Shown here one piece after another: positions 12,777 through 23,980 of a stretch of DNA of 64,000 bases. The translations under genes were made by a program, and so were the position numbers. The stretch spans positions 797,501 through 861,500 of the forward strand of contig CALNXK010000071.1 of the NCBI GenBank assembly GCA_942486035.1. The letters run 5' to 3'. Source of the DNA: Porites lobata (lineage: Eukaryota > Cnidaria > Anthozoa > Scleractinia > Poritidae). A model generated the notes under the pieces. That model searched no databases. It saw nothing but the letters and a program-made list of their open reading frames with translations, and had not been told where the DNA came from. The stretch's first letter is position 1. Each line of letters opens with the position of its first letter.

Positions 12777-13719
12777 GATATTATCAATATTTGGTTTCCA
12801 GAAAAAAGAGCATTGTATTTATTCCAACCGTTAGCTCGAGGAAGTAACCTCTTTAAATTTGACTCATCAGATGGCCTAAGGGAAAGAATTTCCCTTTTTT
12901 GTTGTTGATACAGGTACATTGCTACAGCCAATATCAAAATCACAAAGTCACTCCTTAAATATGCTACCGACTTTATAAATTTTATTGAAAAGTAAAAGGT
13001 GGAAAAACCGAACGTTTTCTGCTTAGATTAATCCTCAAAGAAAATTCTTTCCCGTTTAATGTAAAGAACTATCAGTACAAACCCACGTTACCGCGATGAG
13101 CACAAAGACAGCAGTTTCCTTTCCAACATTTTCATGGCACATATTGAAACACAAAGTTTAAGCAAAACCGTCTTTAAACCAACTGTTTGAAAACGCTACA
13201 TAAATGACATTTTTTCCCTATAGGACATCGTAGCTTTCTTCGCGGAACAAGTAAACTTACATGCCCTCCTATGAATTAATTCACGGCAAAATATCTGAAA
13301 ATGAGACATTCTTTTCAGAAACGGTTGTATACCAAGGTACAACATTCAGCGAAAGGATGAGAAAAAGCTATCCTTGACGTAAAGACGCATTTGAAACGGA
13401 AACCTTACAGTATATACATTTTCACCTCTTATCACCCACCAATTGTTAAAGCGCCTGTTTGACAAACGAGAAGCCTTGAGAATCCTACGAACAAACTCCT
13501 CTGAGGAAGTATTTCAGATTTCAAAACGCTTGATGGACAGAGGCTAGCCACACAACTTTGAAAGAAAATTGCTATTAGAAGTAAAACTCACAGAAAGGAA
13601 GGCAGCGCTCCTGAAAAAAAAAACAGCCAGGAAGAAAAAGATTGAAATATTGCCTTTCGTGACACAATACCAGCCCTTAGTGTCTATAAAAAAGAAGCTT
13701 TAATGAAAAAGTGGAATTT
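12777..13719. other. Array DNA without a recognised gene, left flank of the element
   Basis: AT-rich host DNA continuing directly into the empty-site sequence found in unit 2. No ORF or repeat of note. Confidence 0.4.
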
Positions 13720-13725
13720 CATACA
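13720..13725. repeat. Left target-site duplication CATACA
   Basis: CATACA directly precedes the element's first bases AGTAGTAAAG and is repeated at 39193-39198. The unoccupied site in unit 2 (52569-52574) contains the hexamer once. Six-base duplications are the Polinton hallmark. Confidence 0.95.
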
Positions 13726-13753
13726 AGTAGTAAAGGGGGCCACTACGGGCTCG

Positions 13754-14083
13754 ACCAATCAGAAAGCCGGATATAGGTCACGTGGTACAAATGGACCAAT
13801 CAGCGTGCAGCAAGAGGTCATGTGACCTGTCAATCATAATTAGTGATTTAATTGTCCATTTAAACACGCTAATGAGCTGTCAATCACTCATTAGTGAATG
13901 AGTGACGTCATAGGGGTGATGACGTGTTGTAAAAGGGTGTCACGTTATAGTGTGGCCCCTGTAACCCTAACCCTAGAGCCCTGTTACCCTCACTCTAACC
14001 CTAAGGGCTCTTATATTGGAAGACGAAGGTGAAGTCTCGTCCATGTGGGAACCCTAAGAGAGAATTCGCGAGGGCGCATGCGC
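13754..14083. promoter_or_regulatory. Cluster of host transcription-factor sites in the left inverted repeat
   Basis: Visible words: two CCAAT boxes (13755-13759, 13796-13800), an E-box CACGTG (13779-13784), a perfect CRE TGACGTCA (13903-13910) with a second TGACGTG just after it, a hairpin TCACTCATT..AATGAGTGA (about 13885-13906) and an NRF-1-like GCGCATGCGC (14074-14083). The mirror set is in the right repeat. A role as enhancer or replication-end promoter is inferred by analogy with adenovirus termini. Confidence 0.5.
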
Positions 14084-14258
14084 ATTCAAGAAAGTGGTGT
14101 TTTTGGGGGGTCAACGGCGTTCCCCTGGGTCCTGACCCTAACCCTAGGGTGGGGCAAGGTCGAGGTCCCCCCGGACAGTCACGTGGGTATTCCCTAGGGA
14201 ATTCAAAAAAAGGAAAAAAAAAATAAACACATTTTTTTGCACAGTGTTCAAACTCAGG

Positions 14259-14264
14259 TTTATT
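14259..14264 (-). terminator. Poly(A) signal AATAAA downstream of polB
   Basis: AATAAA on the minus strand lies about 76 nt past the polB stop codon, inside the inverted repeat. The same signal in the right repeat (38653-38658, plus strand) serves the rightmost genes, so each repeat acts as the transcript end for the inward-adjacent gene. Confidence 0.7.
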
Positions 14265-14339
14265 GCACTTGAACCCTAACGTGTTACAAGCGGGAACGTG
14301 TGCCCGACCCTAGTGGTGTGGGGCGTCCCATTCTATTTT

Positions 14340-17300
14340 TCATTGGCACGGTTCTGCAACCAAAGGCAAGTCCTCCTCATAGTCTTCTAAGGGAGAGTCT
14401 ATGTCCGAGAACAGCACCGACAACACCATGTCGTCCACGATGTCCTGACTGGGCCGATAGCCGTAGGGGTACGTCATGCCGGTCGTGGCCTCCAGCACCC
14501 GTTTGTCTTGGACCATGCAGTAGGTCTTGAGTTGCCGCACGGAATGGAGCGTCTTGTCGGTGACGTTCCGTACGATGTGATGGGGGTTGTCGACGGACAG
14601 CGTTCTGGGACGATCGAGAGGCTCGTCGATGTCTTTTTGCACCAGGTTTCGGACGCTCTCGAAGTTCAGGACGGCTTGTCCCCGGGCGTCCAGGGTGAAG
14701 CCGCGCACCTTGCAACATTCTTGGCCCGAACGGGTGCGGTAGGCGTAATTTTTGGGTCCGCCGGCCACGAATTCGTCGATGACGTCGCCTTTCAGTTCGT
14801 CTTTGAATTGACCCAGGAACCGTCCACGCGGCAGGTGGGTCTCGCCTTGGGTGGCCAGGTACACCACGGAATCCGTGTCCATGTACAGCACGCGGGTGTG
14901 CAGGGGCAGCAGCCCGTCGTGATACAGTTTGACGCGCGCGTGGGCCGTGGTGAAGGCGGCCACGAAGATGTTGGTGTTGGTACCCAGTTCGCCCACGTCT
15001 TCTTTGAACGAGTGGTACACGTCGATCATCTGTTCGCCGGCCGGCAGGATGCGATGGATGTCGCGTTCGCCGTCCAGAAAGAGGTCGAAGAAGGTCTCGG
15101 GGTCCTTGCAGGTGGTCACTTGGGTCTTGTTGGTGCGTTGGCCGAATTTGCCCCAGAAACTGTTGGCCATCAATTTGCCCAACGTGCGTCGACCCTCGTT
15201 GCGTTCGATCTTGGCCGGGTCGAGGATCACCCCTTCCACGCGTCGAAACTCTTCCAGGTACTCGATCTGCAAGCCGGGATCTTTGGCCACCTCGGGCGAG
15301 GGCCAGCCGTCGGCTTCCTGTTTCACCTTGATCCAGGTATTGATGTAATCCCTGAACAGGGTGGTGGAGGTCGTACGAAAGTTCCACAGTTCGTAGATGT
15401 GCAGGATCACGTACCCTTGGTCCAGGGCCAGCACCAATTCGGGCGTGCACCACGTCCCCACGAAGGCTCGTTCTCGAGGGGTGTGGTTGCAGATGTGGGT
15501 GCGTTCCGTCCAGGGCAGGGGCACTTGGTCTCGGGCGCATTGGACGCATAAGGGAAACAACAACTTGCCGGCCACGCGGACGGGCAGCACGGGATGAAAC
15601 AGGTAGTGAGGCGGCAGGACGCGGCATTGGACCAACCCGTACGATTGATGGCGCACCAGTCGGTCCCAGTCTTCGGGGGTCTGGCAGGTGAACTGCGTGT
15701 GAATCACGGGATGACCCACGGGGTATTTGCAATTCTTATTGACCCACGGGTACAGCGACGTGAAATCGTCGTAGAAGATGTGTTGGTCCGGCTGGGCCTG
15801 ACAGTGGGCTCGCACGGCTTCGGTCCGTCCACCGAAAAAAGCCTCGCGGGGATCCAGGGGCGTCACCAGATCCAGGGTGTCGGCCCACAGGCGCAACTCG
15901 GGATCCTCCCTCTTTTGGGCGTCCCACTCGCACTCCCACTTTTCCACCATCACGTGACCGCCTTGACGAATGTGTTCGGCCCGTTGGACCGTGCGCGTGT
16001 ACAGTTCGTGGGGCGTGGCCCCGTCGAGTTTGGTGTGCCGCTGGTGTCGTTGGGGAAAACATTCGGGGCACCCGTGGTAGAAACAGCCGTAGAATTCGTA
16101 CACGAACCCGGTGCGCGGGTCGTAGCCGTCGGCGTGGTAGCGATGCTCGCCGATCCGGAACAGCACTTCCCCTCCGTTCCGACTGTGACGTAGGCGCGGT
16201 TCCCCGTCCGTGGGTGGGGGTAGGATGCGTTCTAGGTGGTACAACCATTCCAAGGCGGCTCTCGATTGACGGATCTGCGGATGCCAGCCGTGCAGGGGTT
16301 CGACGGCCAGGGTTCGGGGCCGCATCCAATGCTGACGGTAGGCCACGTTGCACGCCGAGGCGATGGTGATGCATTGTTCGAAGGGGTCGAACCCGCAAAT
16401 ACCCCTGAATTCGCGCTCGAAGAGGGTACACGCCTGTTTCAGGATCCGGACGTCGGACTGGCAGTATTTGAGCAGTTCGACTTGCAGGTTGAACACGCGA
16501 TGGGACGCCACTTGCTCCGCGTACCATCGGTCGAACTCGGCGCGACGGGCCGGTTTCATGCCGTCGGGATCGTAATACTCTCGGGCCGGCATGGCCCCCA
16601 CGTACTGCTGCAAGGTGGGGATGTTAAAGAAGTGGGGAAAGAACCCCTTGGCTTCTTCCTGCAAGCCGAAAGTCTGGGGAAACGAGGCGAGGGCCATGGG
16701 AAAAAAGTTCAGACTGTCAATAAATTTGATGCCCCCGGGAATGGCGACGCTCAGGAGTTTGGCCCCGTTGACGATCTGCGACGGCACCACCGCTTGTCGG
16801 TACAGTTCCTCGAGCAACAGGTACCCGTCGTACCCTTGGAAATTATGGGCGATCACCACGAACGGGCGGCGTCCGGGGTCCGTCACTCTCAGGTGCCACA
16901 CCCAGGCCATGAACTCTTGCATGGATGGAAACTGGTAGCGTTGATCGTCCAGACTGGTCTCGGCGCACACCAGGTTCACGCGATGCGCCTCCCCGCCTTC
17001 CTGCATGCACTCGCAATCGAAAAAGATTTTGACGACGGCCTGTTCCTCGGGCACGGGTCCCGGCTGGCCGGCACTGGTGGTGGCGGCGTGTTTGCGTTTG
17101 GGGCCTCGACGTAAGGGGATGGCCTGGATGAAACATTGGTGGTCCCACACGTCTACCGTGAGCCCGCAATTGTAGCACGGTTGATAGCCGCAGAGGTGGC
17201 TGAGAAAGGCCTGGTAGCTCTGGAAGGTGCGTCCGCAATGCCCGCAACACCGTAGTTGGGCACACACGTTGTCGAAGGTCAGCGGGTGAACCCTCGCGCC

Positions 17301-18520
17301 GCTGGGAGACCGGATGGTGTGCAGTTCGAGGCACCGAGGGCCAAAGAAACGGCGATGGCAATGGGGACACAGTTCGGCGGCGGCGTCTCGGGCAGGGTGG
17401 GTGGCAAAGTCCGAGCAGTCCGTTTGTTGGCAACAGTAACACTTGAAGCCGGGACATCGATGATGCCGAAAGTCCTTGGTCTTGTACCCTTTGCGGCACC
17501 GTAAGCAAAAATAGTTCACGCCAAAGTAGGCGTTCAATTTGGTGATGACGTCGTAATGGCCCTGGTGGACTAAGAGGATGAGTGGGTGCAGGGCGGTCGG
17601 GCCGCAATGCACGATGGCATTCCCGTGATCGGCCGAGACCACGATGAGTTGGTACTCGGGCAACACTTTTTCGAACTCGCGTATTTCGGGCAACCCGCAA
17701 GGCCCTTCGGGCACTTTGGCCAATCGATGCAGTTCGCGGGCTTTGGTCGTTTGGAGGGCTCCCCCGTGCCGGAGGGTCGTGTACTCGCTCAGGTGGAGGG
17801 CACTTTGATCTTTGTGTTGGTAGGCTCGCGCCGTCACCAGGGCTCGGGCGCAGCAGAGATCGTCCTTGTTGGTGATCTCGATACAACTATGTTTGCTCTT
17901 GACCATATTGGCAAAGGCGTCGGACCCGAGTTTACGACGGCCCGTGCCGCGCGGTGGGCGCACGTAGGTCAAGTCGACCACGAAGGTATCGTCCATGGCA
18001 AAGTTCTCGTTGGAGTTCAAGAGGGCCGTCAATTGGTCGAGCAGATGCCGCGCGGGCCCTTGCGTGTGGCGCCAATCTCTCACTCGTACGCGGGCGCTGG
18101 TAAAATTATTGGCCAAGCGGTTGGATCCCAGGTAGATCTGCAAATAATCGTCGTCGTGCCATGGTTGCGATTGGTCTCGGATGGCTTGGCCCAGGGCGCG
18201 AATCACTTCCTCCGAGGCGTCGCCCGAGCTGGGTTGGCCTTGCAAGCGTCCCCGGAACGTTTGCCAGGTGACGCCGAACGAGGGGCGGTGACGGACGGTG
18301 TGGGGGGTGAGCTGGAACTGCAGTCCGCCCCCGGATTGCCCTTCGGCGGCTTGCAGCGCTTGCAGACAGGCTTCGTCGTCGTCGCTGCTGTTGCTGGTGG
18401 TCGGCAGACGTTCGTCGCACTGCAATTGGCGTCGACTGTTGTATTCGTCGCTGTCCGGGATCGACTCGCTGGAGGGGTCCTGAAAGGTTTGAGAAAAAAC
18501 AAACCGAGACAAGTTAGTCC
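14340..18520 (-). CDS. polB: Protein-primed family B DNA polymerase
   Basis: About 1,390 aa of frame. The N-terminal third has many paired Cys/His motifs (residues about 345-470) typical of Polinton polymerases. Then come exonuclease motifs FFDCEC (about 498), HNFQGYD (about 558) and YCQSDVRIL, followed by polymerase motifs DDFTSLYPW (A, about 914), KLMANSFWGKFG (B, about 1117) and MDTDS (C, about 1211). It replicates the linear element by protein priming. The open frame begins without any ATG (TTG at 18512; first in-frame ATG lies near residue 172) and is preceded on its strand by long pyrimidine tracts and acceptors CTCAG/GG (exon start 18520) and TTTCAG/GACC. A 5' exon is therefore expected; the RING ORF at 22142-22636 is the best candidate. 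Stop at 14340-14342. Confidence 0.95.
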
Positions 18521-21500
18521 CTGAGAAAAAGACAATGCATCAGTGGATGGAACGACAGATGGAGACAAGTGAGAAGGAACCCTAAGAGGAAAGCCTAGAG
18601 GGTGTGAAGGGACAAAAAAAAAAGATGGGGAGAGAGGGGGGAGCAAGATGGAGGAAGGTGAATGGGGTAGGGAAACAGGACGCAGACTAGGTGGGGGCAC
18701 CACTCGGGGACAAGAGGGGGAAGAGATTAGACCAAGGAGGGCCGAAGAGTGACTCACAGTACAAACTGGGGGTGGTCCAACCAGGAATGACTGAGAGGCC
18801 AATTGCACCCAAAGATTCTCCAGCTGGTAGACCGGCCCTTTCGGTTGACAAACATCCGGACCTGACACGCAGAACACACCACCAAGACCCTTGTGGCAGA
18901 CCAGGACCTTTCCCCAGGAACGTCTTAGTGCAGGTGACGGTGGAAGGGCAGACTCAGCATTTCCCAGCTACAATCCACTCCCGTCCATGCCCAGACTAGC
19001 AGCAGCCTACACACCTAAGTGCCTGCCCGTTCCATTCCCAGGGATACACGTCAGTTAGGAGAAACCTACCTTGAAAGTCGGTTAGAAGAAACCCACCTTG
19101 AACACGAGTGTCGCCGTGAGACACCTCGGCCAGCCGATCTGAGTCCATATCTCAACAAGCTGACCAGAGTCAGGTGAAGCTCTCCAGCCTTTCAAGTTCA
19201 CTCGGGACCCTGACCAAGTCCCAGTGAGCCTCACCTGATATCACCGCCAAAGAGTGGACCGAGACAAGCAGCGACTCCTAACAGAAAAAGTGCCCTCAAA
19301 TCCAAAGAAGCAGAGGGTTGTCCGATCGATCCCTTCCACCGACGAAACCAGCGTCATGAACAGAGCGTCTCAGAGAGAGAGGCCTCGAACGGGGAAGTCC
19401 AAACCACTCACATCCATGCACTCCAACTTGCCCATGCATTCCAACTTGTGAACTCCAAGCCAAAAAACATGCTGCTGATGATAAGGAATGGAGATCGTCC
19501 ATCTCAGAGCTTGAGGGCTGAGACCAGAGGTCTTGACAGCAAATCGGACTCTTTTCTTGTCACAGTAACCCACGGCTGACTGACATTGAAAGAATCACCC
19601 TTCTATCATCCGGCAGACCACCATTGAAGAATCAGCTCTCGGCAGATCCGACGTGAAGCATCAGATCCCGGCCGCCCAACAGTGAACAATCAGAGACCAT
19701 CGTCGACCAATAGCTTCCATCCTTCACCCAAAGTACAGCCAAGACAAACCTGACCCTACAAAAGTAGGGAAAAAAAGACAGGTATGCACGACGGGCATCC
19801 CAGGAGGGTGGTTTCGTGCAGGATCTTGCAAAGCCCAGGAAAATCTCCCAAGACCTTCTCTCCTTCCAGAAGAAAACACGCCCGATATCGAACAAACCAA
19901 TGGAGCTCTGACCAAGTCCAATGGATCTCGAACTTCCACGAATCCATCGCAATGGGGCAACTGGAATGAATCAGGAACCCTGTGGCAGTGAAACGCGATG
20001 GCTTCCTGTGCCAGTGACGGAACCATGGGTTTTGGACCAGGGAATCGGTAGAACAAGCAGTCCAACCACCAAACGATGATGAAGAAAGGCTGGAACAGAT
20101 GGTCCACCCAAAAAAACCCAAGGTGATGTGGACGCCCCTCGAAAGGTGGAATGGACTTGCTTGGGTCTGCACGCCTTTGGCGATGGAAAAGGGACTTGCT
20201 GGGGTCTGTATGGAATGGCTATGGAAAGGTCTTGCTCGTTGTGGAGGAGAAGGGAGTTCTGGGACCACAGTGTTCCCCCAAACACAACGCGTTCGACTCG
20301 TCTCTCTCTGTGTGGGTGTGACCGAACCACTTCCATTTCTTCCCTCAGGGCAAGCTATGGAAACAAGGGCGAGAGCGCACAAACAGACGACTTGCCCAGG
20401 CAACCATCCAAGAAGTACTCCACAGAAGCCGATGTTTCGCACATCGTTCGTCACGTGCTCGAGGACTCATCAGGGGATGGATCCAGACGGCCTGGAGAAT
20501 GGAGGCTCTCCCCAAAAAAAGTCACCAAAGAAGCCAATCAACAGGATGTGTCTTGGTGAGGAAAGCACCGACGACCCTCACACAGTCAGGCAACAGCACC
20601 GTCGACTCCACACAGTCAGGCAACAGCACCACAGGCCAAAGACAGAGGGGGCCTCCAAGGTCGACCGCGATGGGGTAGCCGGCAACTCACTGAGGCAGAG
20701 TGTCAGTGCCCAGTCCACTTGGTCAGGCTGTGAGGTCGAGTTGGGGACCTGTCACTGTTTGCCCTGCGACGTCCATCTGGTTCACACACGCGTCCCATTT
20801 TTCACACACGCATTCCCGGAGGGTCATCGCCGACGACAGAGACTCTATCCTCTGTGGTGGTGCTCCACCGCGAGGTCTGTCAGACGAAACCACTTCTCTA
20901 GGCACCATGGCAACCGCAATGGCAAGCCAACTCCAGCCCTTCAACACCTCGAACCTGGACGACTTCTGCTCGGCGAACAACTTCAGAAGGGCAACAAGGG
21001 TGTGGTCCCACAGGGAGAACTGCAAGGATTTCTTGGCGCCCATGGCTTTTCTCCAACAGCCTCGTCAAAATGATCCCAAGGGATGACTCCAAGCTATCCA
21101 ACAGCATTCTTCCAAGGCCTTGGATTTCATCGTCGTCCGTGGTTTCAGGTGGCCCTGTTACCAGATCCAAGTGAACACTCCAGTGGATGTCTGGAGTAAC
21201 CATGCTTGTCAGGTGGCTCTGTTCTTTCCCAGCATCAACACTGCTTGCTCAAGTAGGTCGGTGCGTTCTTGCCCGGCGTCAGAACTGCTTGCTCAGGTAG
21301 GTGGGTCTGTCAACACTCGTTCTTCCCCGGCCTCAGGAAATGCACCCCTCGGCAACCAAGGGAGCACCAACAGGCGGCGTCCTGTCCAAGGTCGGCCAGG
21401 AAGGTCTGTCTCGGTGGTCTTGCTGTCACTGGATTCTGGGCAAGGAATGCACCCTAACTCCCTCGAGTAGGTCCGAGTCCGAGCTGTTGGACCTTCATGG

Positions 21501-22141
21501 TCCCAGAGGGCCACGTCCAACGTTCCAGGAAACCGCGGAGGGCTGAAAAAAAGCAAAGACAAAGGCAAACGGTCCAAACAGAGGAGATGACTTTTCTCCC
21601 ATCGCCAAAGACCTCCAGATCACCAAGCTAGGAGACGATCAAGAAAGGAGACCCTAACCCTAACCCAAGTGGCGCAAAACGAAAGAGTGGTTGTCTAGCA
21701 CGAAGAAAATAGTGGAAGAGGACAGCCAAGAAAGTTCAAGAGCGAAAACCTGCTCCTCCTAGGAGAAAGAACCGGCCAGAATACAAAAATACCAAAAAAA
21801 CAGAGACAGCTTCTAAAACAGGTGCCAACCAGAAAACCTGCCCGTAAGGGAAAAGGGGGTAGGGGGCAACGTGGACTCCACCTGCTGCCAGGTATCACAG
21901 CCCTACTGGAAGACGACCCAAATTCAGCAAAGCGAGACGGAGGGAAAAAAAATGAGGTGTCGGATCCTGTGGAGCACAAGGTCTCCATCACACAAGACAT
22001 CCTCATCGAGTCGAGAAAGAACGGAGAGGGACTGACTTGTCCCGGTTTGTCTTCGACCAAACCGGGGGTGGGCTCAGGTTCACATCACGGCCCAAGTCGG
22101 TTTTCCCCGTGGGTGAACAAAAAAAAAAAACCATCGTTTAC
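18521..22141. other. Gene-poor 3.6 kb region, probable large intron of the polB transcript
   Basis: In an otherwise packed element this stretch has only overlapping, low-quality ORFs on both strands. The minus strand just upstream of polB is strongly pyrimidine-rich and ends in acceptor sites; at the other end lies the donor CAG/GTAAAC (22141). Short local duplications occur at 19051-19105, 20149-20240, 20577-20630 and 21229-21300. I recognise no domain; a small exon or a non-coding RNA cannot be excluded. Confidence 0.55.
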
Positions 22142-22636
22142 CTGCCATGGCCTGGCGTCGCGGCGTGGTGACGATCGTGGTGGTGGTCGTGGTGGCCCCT
22201 AAGTGGAACGAACAAAGGAAGAATGAGCTAGGGGTGACAGGGGCGAGGGAAACATTCAAACCAATGGGTTCCACTTACCCGTTCGTCGTGGTCGTCGGGA
22301 GGACCAGCGGAAGACGGTGGTGGCGGTGGTGGATCCATGCTCTGTAAGTAAACCCCATGGTAAGAATGAGCGTGAGGGGGACACAGGGGGAAGGGGACAT
22401 TCAAACCATGGACTCCACTTACCTGACAAACGCCAACACAAGCGTCGAAAATGGGCCAGACCCAACGCTTGTCGACAGTGAGGGCACGTGGGGGTCGGAC
22501 GGGACGGAGTGATGGCCAAGGCCGCGTACAAACAGGTTTTATGGACCAGCACGTGGCAACAGGGGGTACGGATGACGGCTCGGACCAGTTCCCTCGCGCA
22601 CAGAAGACAAGACTCCACAGTAAAAGGCCACACCAT
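22142..22636 (-). CDS. RING-H2 finger protein exons, possible N-terminus of the polymerase
   Basis: ATG at 22636 opens a C3H2C3 RING finger: C10, C13, C26, H28, H32, C35, C51, C54 (CLLC..CCH..H..C..CPHC), the fold of E3 ubiquitin ligases. Canonical splice sites define exons 22423-22636, 22279-22341 and 22142-22198, with introns of 81 and 80 bp, each junction in phase 1. Exons 2 and 3 encode Thr/Arg-rich linker. The last donor (22141) is phase 1 and matches the phase 1 acceptor before polB (18520), so a RING-linker-polymerase protein of about 1,504 aa is possible. Without splicing, the frame stops in intron 2 after 126 aa. A TATA-like CATAAAAG lies at 22691-22698. Confidence 0.7.
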
Positions 22637-22937
22637 ATCATGTAAGACTGCATGAAGATTGCGTTTGGAGTCGATGGGTGGACCGAGGTCCTTTTATGGT
22701 GTGGGAAGAGGGGTCTCATGAATGGGACCCCCCTCTAACCACCCCCAAAAAGAGGGGGGATACCCCCCCATCCCCCCTCTGTGGAGGGTGGGTCGAGAGA
22801 GCCCGGGACCGAGGTCCTAGGTGGGTATATAGCGAGCCGGGGAAAGCCCGCTGCATTTTCACTGCCAAGGCTCACTGTCTCATTGGGTCCCTTGGTTGTT
22901 CATGTTTGGTTCCTGTTCTGACACCGGCTAACTCCTC
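22637..22937. promoter_or_regulatory. Divergent promoter between the RING/polB gene and the rightward gene
   Basis: Minus-strand CATAAAAG (22691-22698) faces the RING start and plus-strand TATATA (22826-22831) faces the gene at 22938. Between them is a GC-rich near-palindrome at 22751-22780 which recurs inverted in the divergent promoter at 37908-37938. Confidence 0.6.
22751..22780. repeat. GC-rich near-palindrome, copy 1
   Basis: AGAGGGGGGATACCCCCC followed by CATCCCCCCTCT; about 28 bp match the reverse complement of 37908-37938. It lies roughly 50 bp from each of the two flanking TATA boxes, as does the other copy. Confidence 0.7.
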
Positions 22938-23879
22938 ATGGCGTCGTGCTTGAAGATTGTGGGCAACGAGGCGAGATGTTATTGTTCCGTGCACCAAGGC
23001 GCGGACGTGGCACGAGGTACGTTAGAACGCGTGGTGCACCCTTACCCTCTACGTCACGCACACACCTGGCCGCGAGCGCCTTGTCATTGCATTTGGTTAT
23101 TATGCAGAGTGTTTGTACTGGTACAGTCGCAACGGACCAACGTGCATTCGTTTTTGACCCAGCGAGAACGTGGAGGGCCTCACCCCGTGTTAGACTCGGC
23201 CGAGTGTTACCACCACAGCGGGTGGGTGTGCGATTGCCATTATTATGGGGTGGGCAAATCGGCACCGCCCGACTCGGACTGAACTTTTTTGTTTTTTACA
23301 GATGGCGTTCGCATCGAGAGCGAATCCCAGGCACAATGCGAGTGGATGTATCGGATGTTTTCCCACCATTGCTTGCCGTCCCCTGCCTCGTGGTGTTTTA
23401 CCCTGTTGAGCAAGGAATTGCCGGCGCTGCTCCGATGTATGACCACGGGCAATTCCGATCGAGTGAGCAAGAGACTGTTGGGCATCTTCACGTACCTCAC
23501 GAAATGGGACCCCCAGACCCAGACCCTGCCGCCCCCGGAACCCATCGAATTACGGGCGATGATTTGCTGTGGCCTCACCAAGGAGATGTTGCCTTTACCG
23601 ACCGCCGTGAAGATCCACCCTGCCTTCGATTTCTTGAAGATCTTATTAGCTGAAGCCGAGATCGTGCCCGACGACGCGCTTTGTGAACGACCCGTGTTTA
23701 AAGTGTACGGACGGTGTGACGAATGCCAAGCCCTGTTGCGTGAATGCCCCACCCAGAAAGATGTGGGGTTGGCCCCCACCGAGGTCATGTACGTGATGAT
23801 GCCCGCCGAATGGTCGGAACCCGTGGACTGGACCGACTGTCATGAGGGAAGCTCCCAAGGAGCCAAGGACGGGAACTAG
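22938..23879 (+). CDS. Unknown Cys-containing protein, likely two exons
   Basis: Exon 22938-23016 starts at the first ATG and ends at a strong donor (GAG/GTACGT) in phase 1. Exon 23302-23879 begins after a pyrimidine-rich acceptor (TTTTTTACAG) in the matching phase, giving 218 aa. Without splicing, the first frame ends at 23282 as a 114-aa ORF, and the second frame has no ATG at its start, which favours the spliced model. The product has scattered cysteines (CYCSVH, CDECQALLREC) and a helical middle; I recognise no family. The TATA box at 22826 lies 112 nt upstream. It converges on the minus-strand virion block. Confidence 0.6.
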
Positions 23880-23980
23880 GGACAAGTGTGATGTGTTGTA
23901 AAAAACAATGTTCAAGTAGGACGCCATGAACCCCCCCAAAAAAATACTGAGATGTAAACCGTACACTGACAAAAAACACC

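Larger units (their letters stand above)
1354..13719. repeat. Tandem array unit 1, left part
   Basis: From the words TTTAACAAATTGAG at 1354 onward the sequence is closely matched by 39848 onward and 53701 onward, interrupted only by small indels. Unit 1 is split by the viral element at 13720 and resumes at 39199. It contains one secreted-protein gene, a lectin remnant, a foldback element and minisatellites. Between 1354 and 3632 I see no gene: several short ORFs recur in all three units but do not look like protein domains. Confidence 0.85.
13726..14329. repeat. Left terminal inverted repeat
   Basis: Reverse complement of 38588-39192. I see one substitution (CTCAGG against CTCGGG) and one base difference in an A-run across about 604 bp, so the arms are nearly identical, as expected of a young or recently replicated copy. 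The arms diverge right after GGGCGTCCC at 14329. Confidence 0.95.

Noticed and set aside
14377..15732. Long ORFs in other frames within polB (for example 14377-15732 minus, 14508-15551 plus, 16843-17886 minus)
   Set aside because: GC-rich coding DNA lacks stops in other frames. The polymerase motifs are all in the 14340-18520 minus frame and the alternatives show no domain-like composition.
18203..18877. 224-aa minus-strand ORF spanning the polB start
   Set aside because: Follows the pyrimidine-rich tract upstream of the acceptor, giving Ser/Pro/Leu-rich low-complexity sequence; it is out of frame with polB.
19756..20454. 232-aa minus-strand ORF and neighbours in the gene-poor stretch
   Set aside because: No domain resemblance, overlaps equally long ORFs on the other strand and contains local repeats; more likely intronic.
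22946..23653. 235-aa plus-strand ORF
   Set aside because: Arg/Pro-rich out-of-frame reading over the spliced 218-aa model; it reads through the probable intron.
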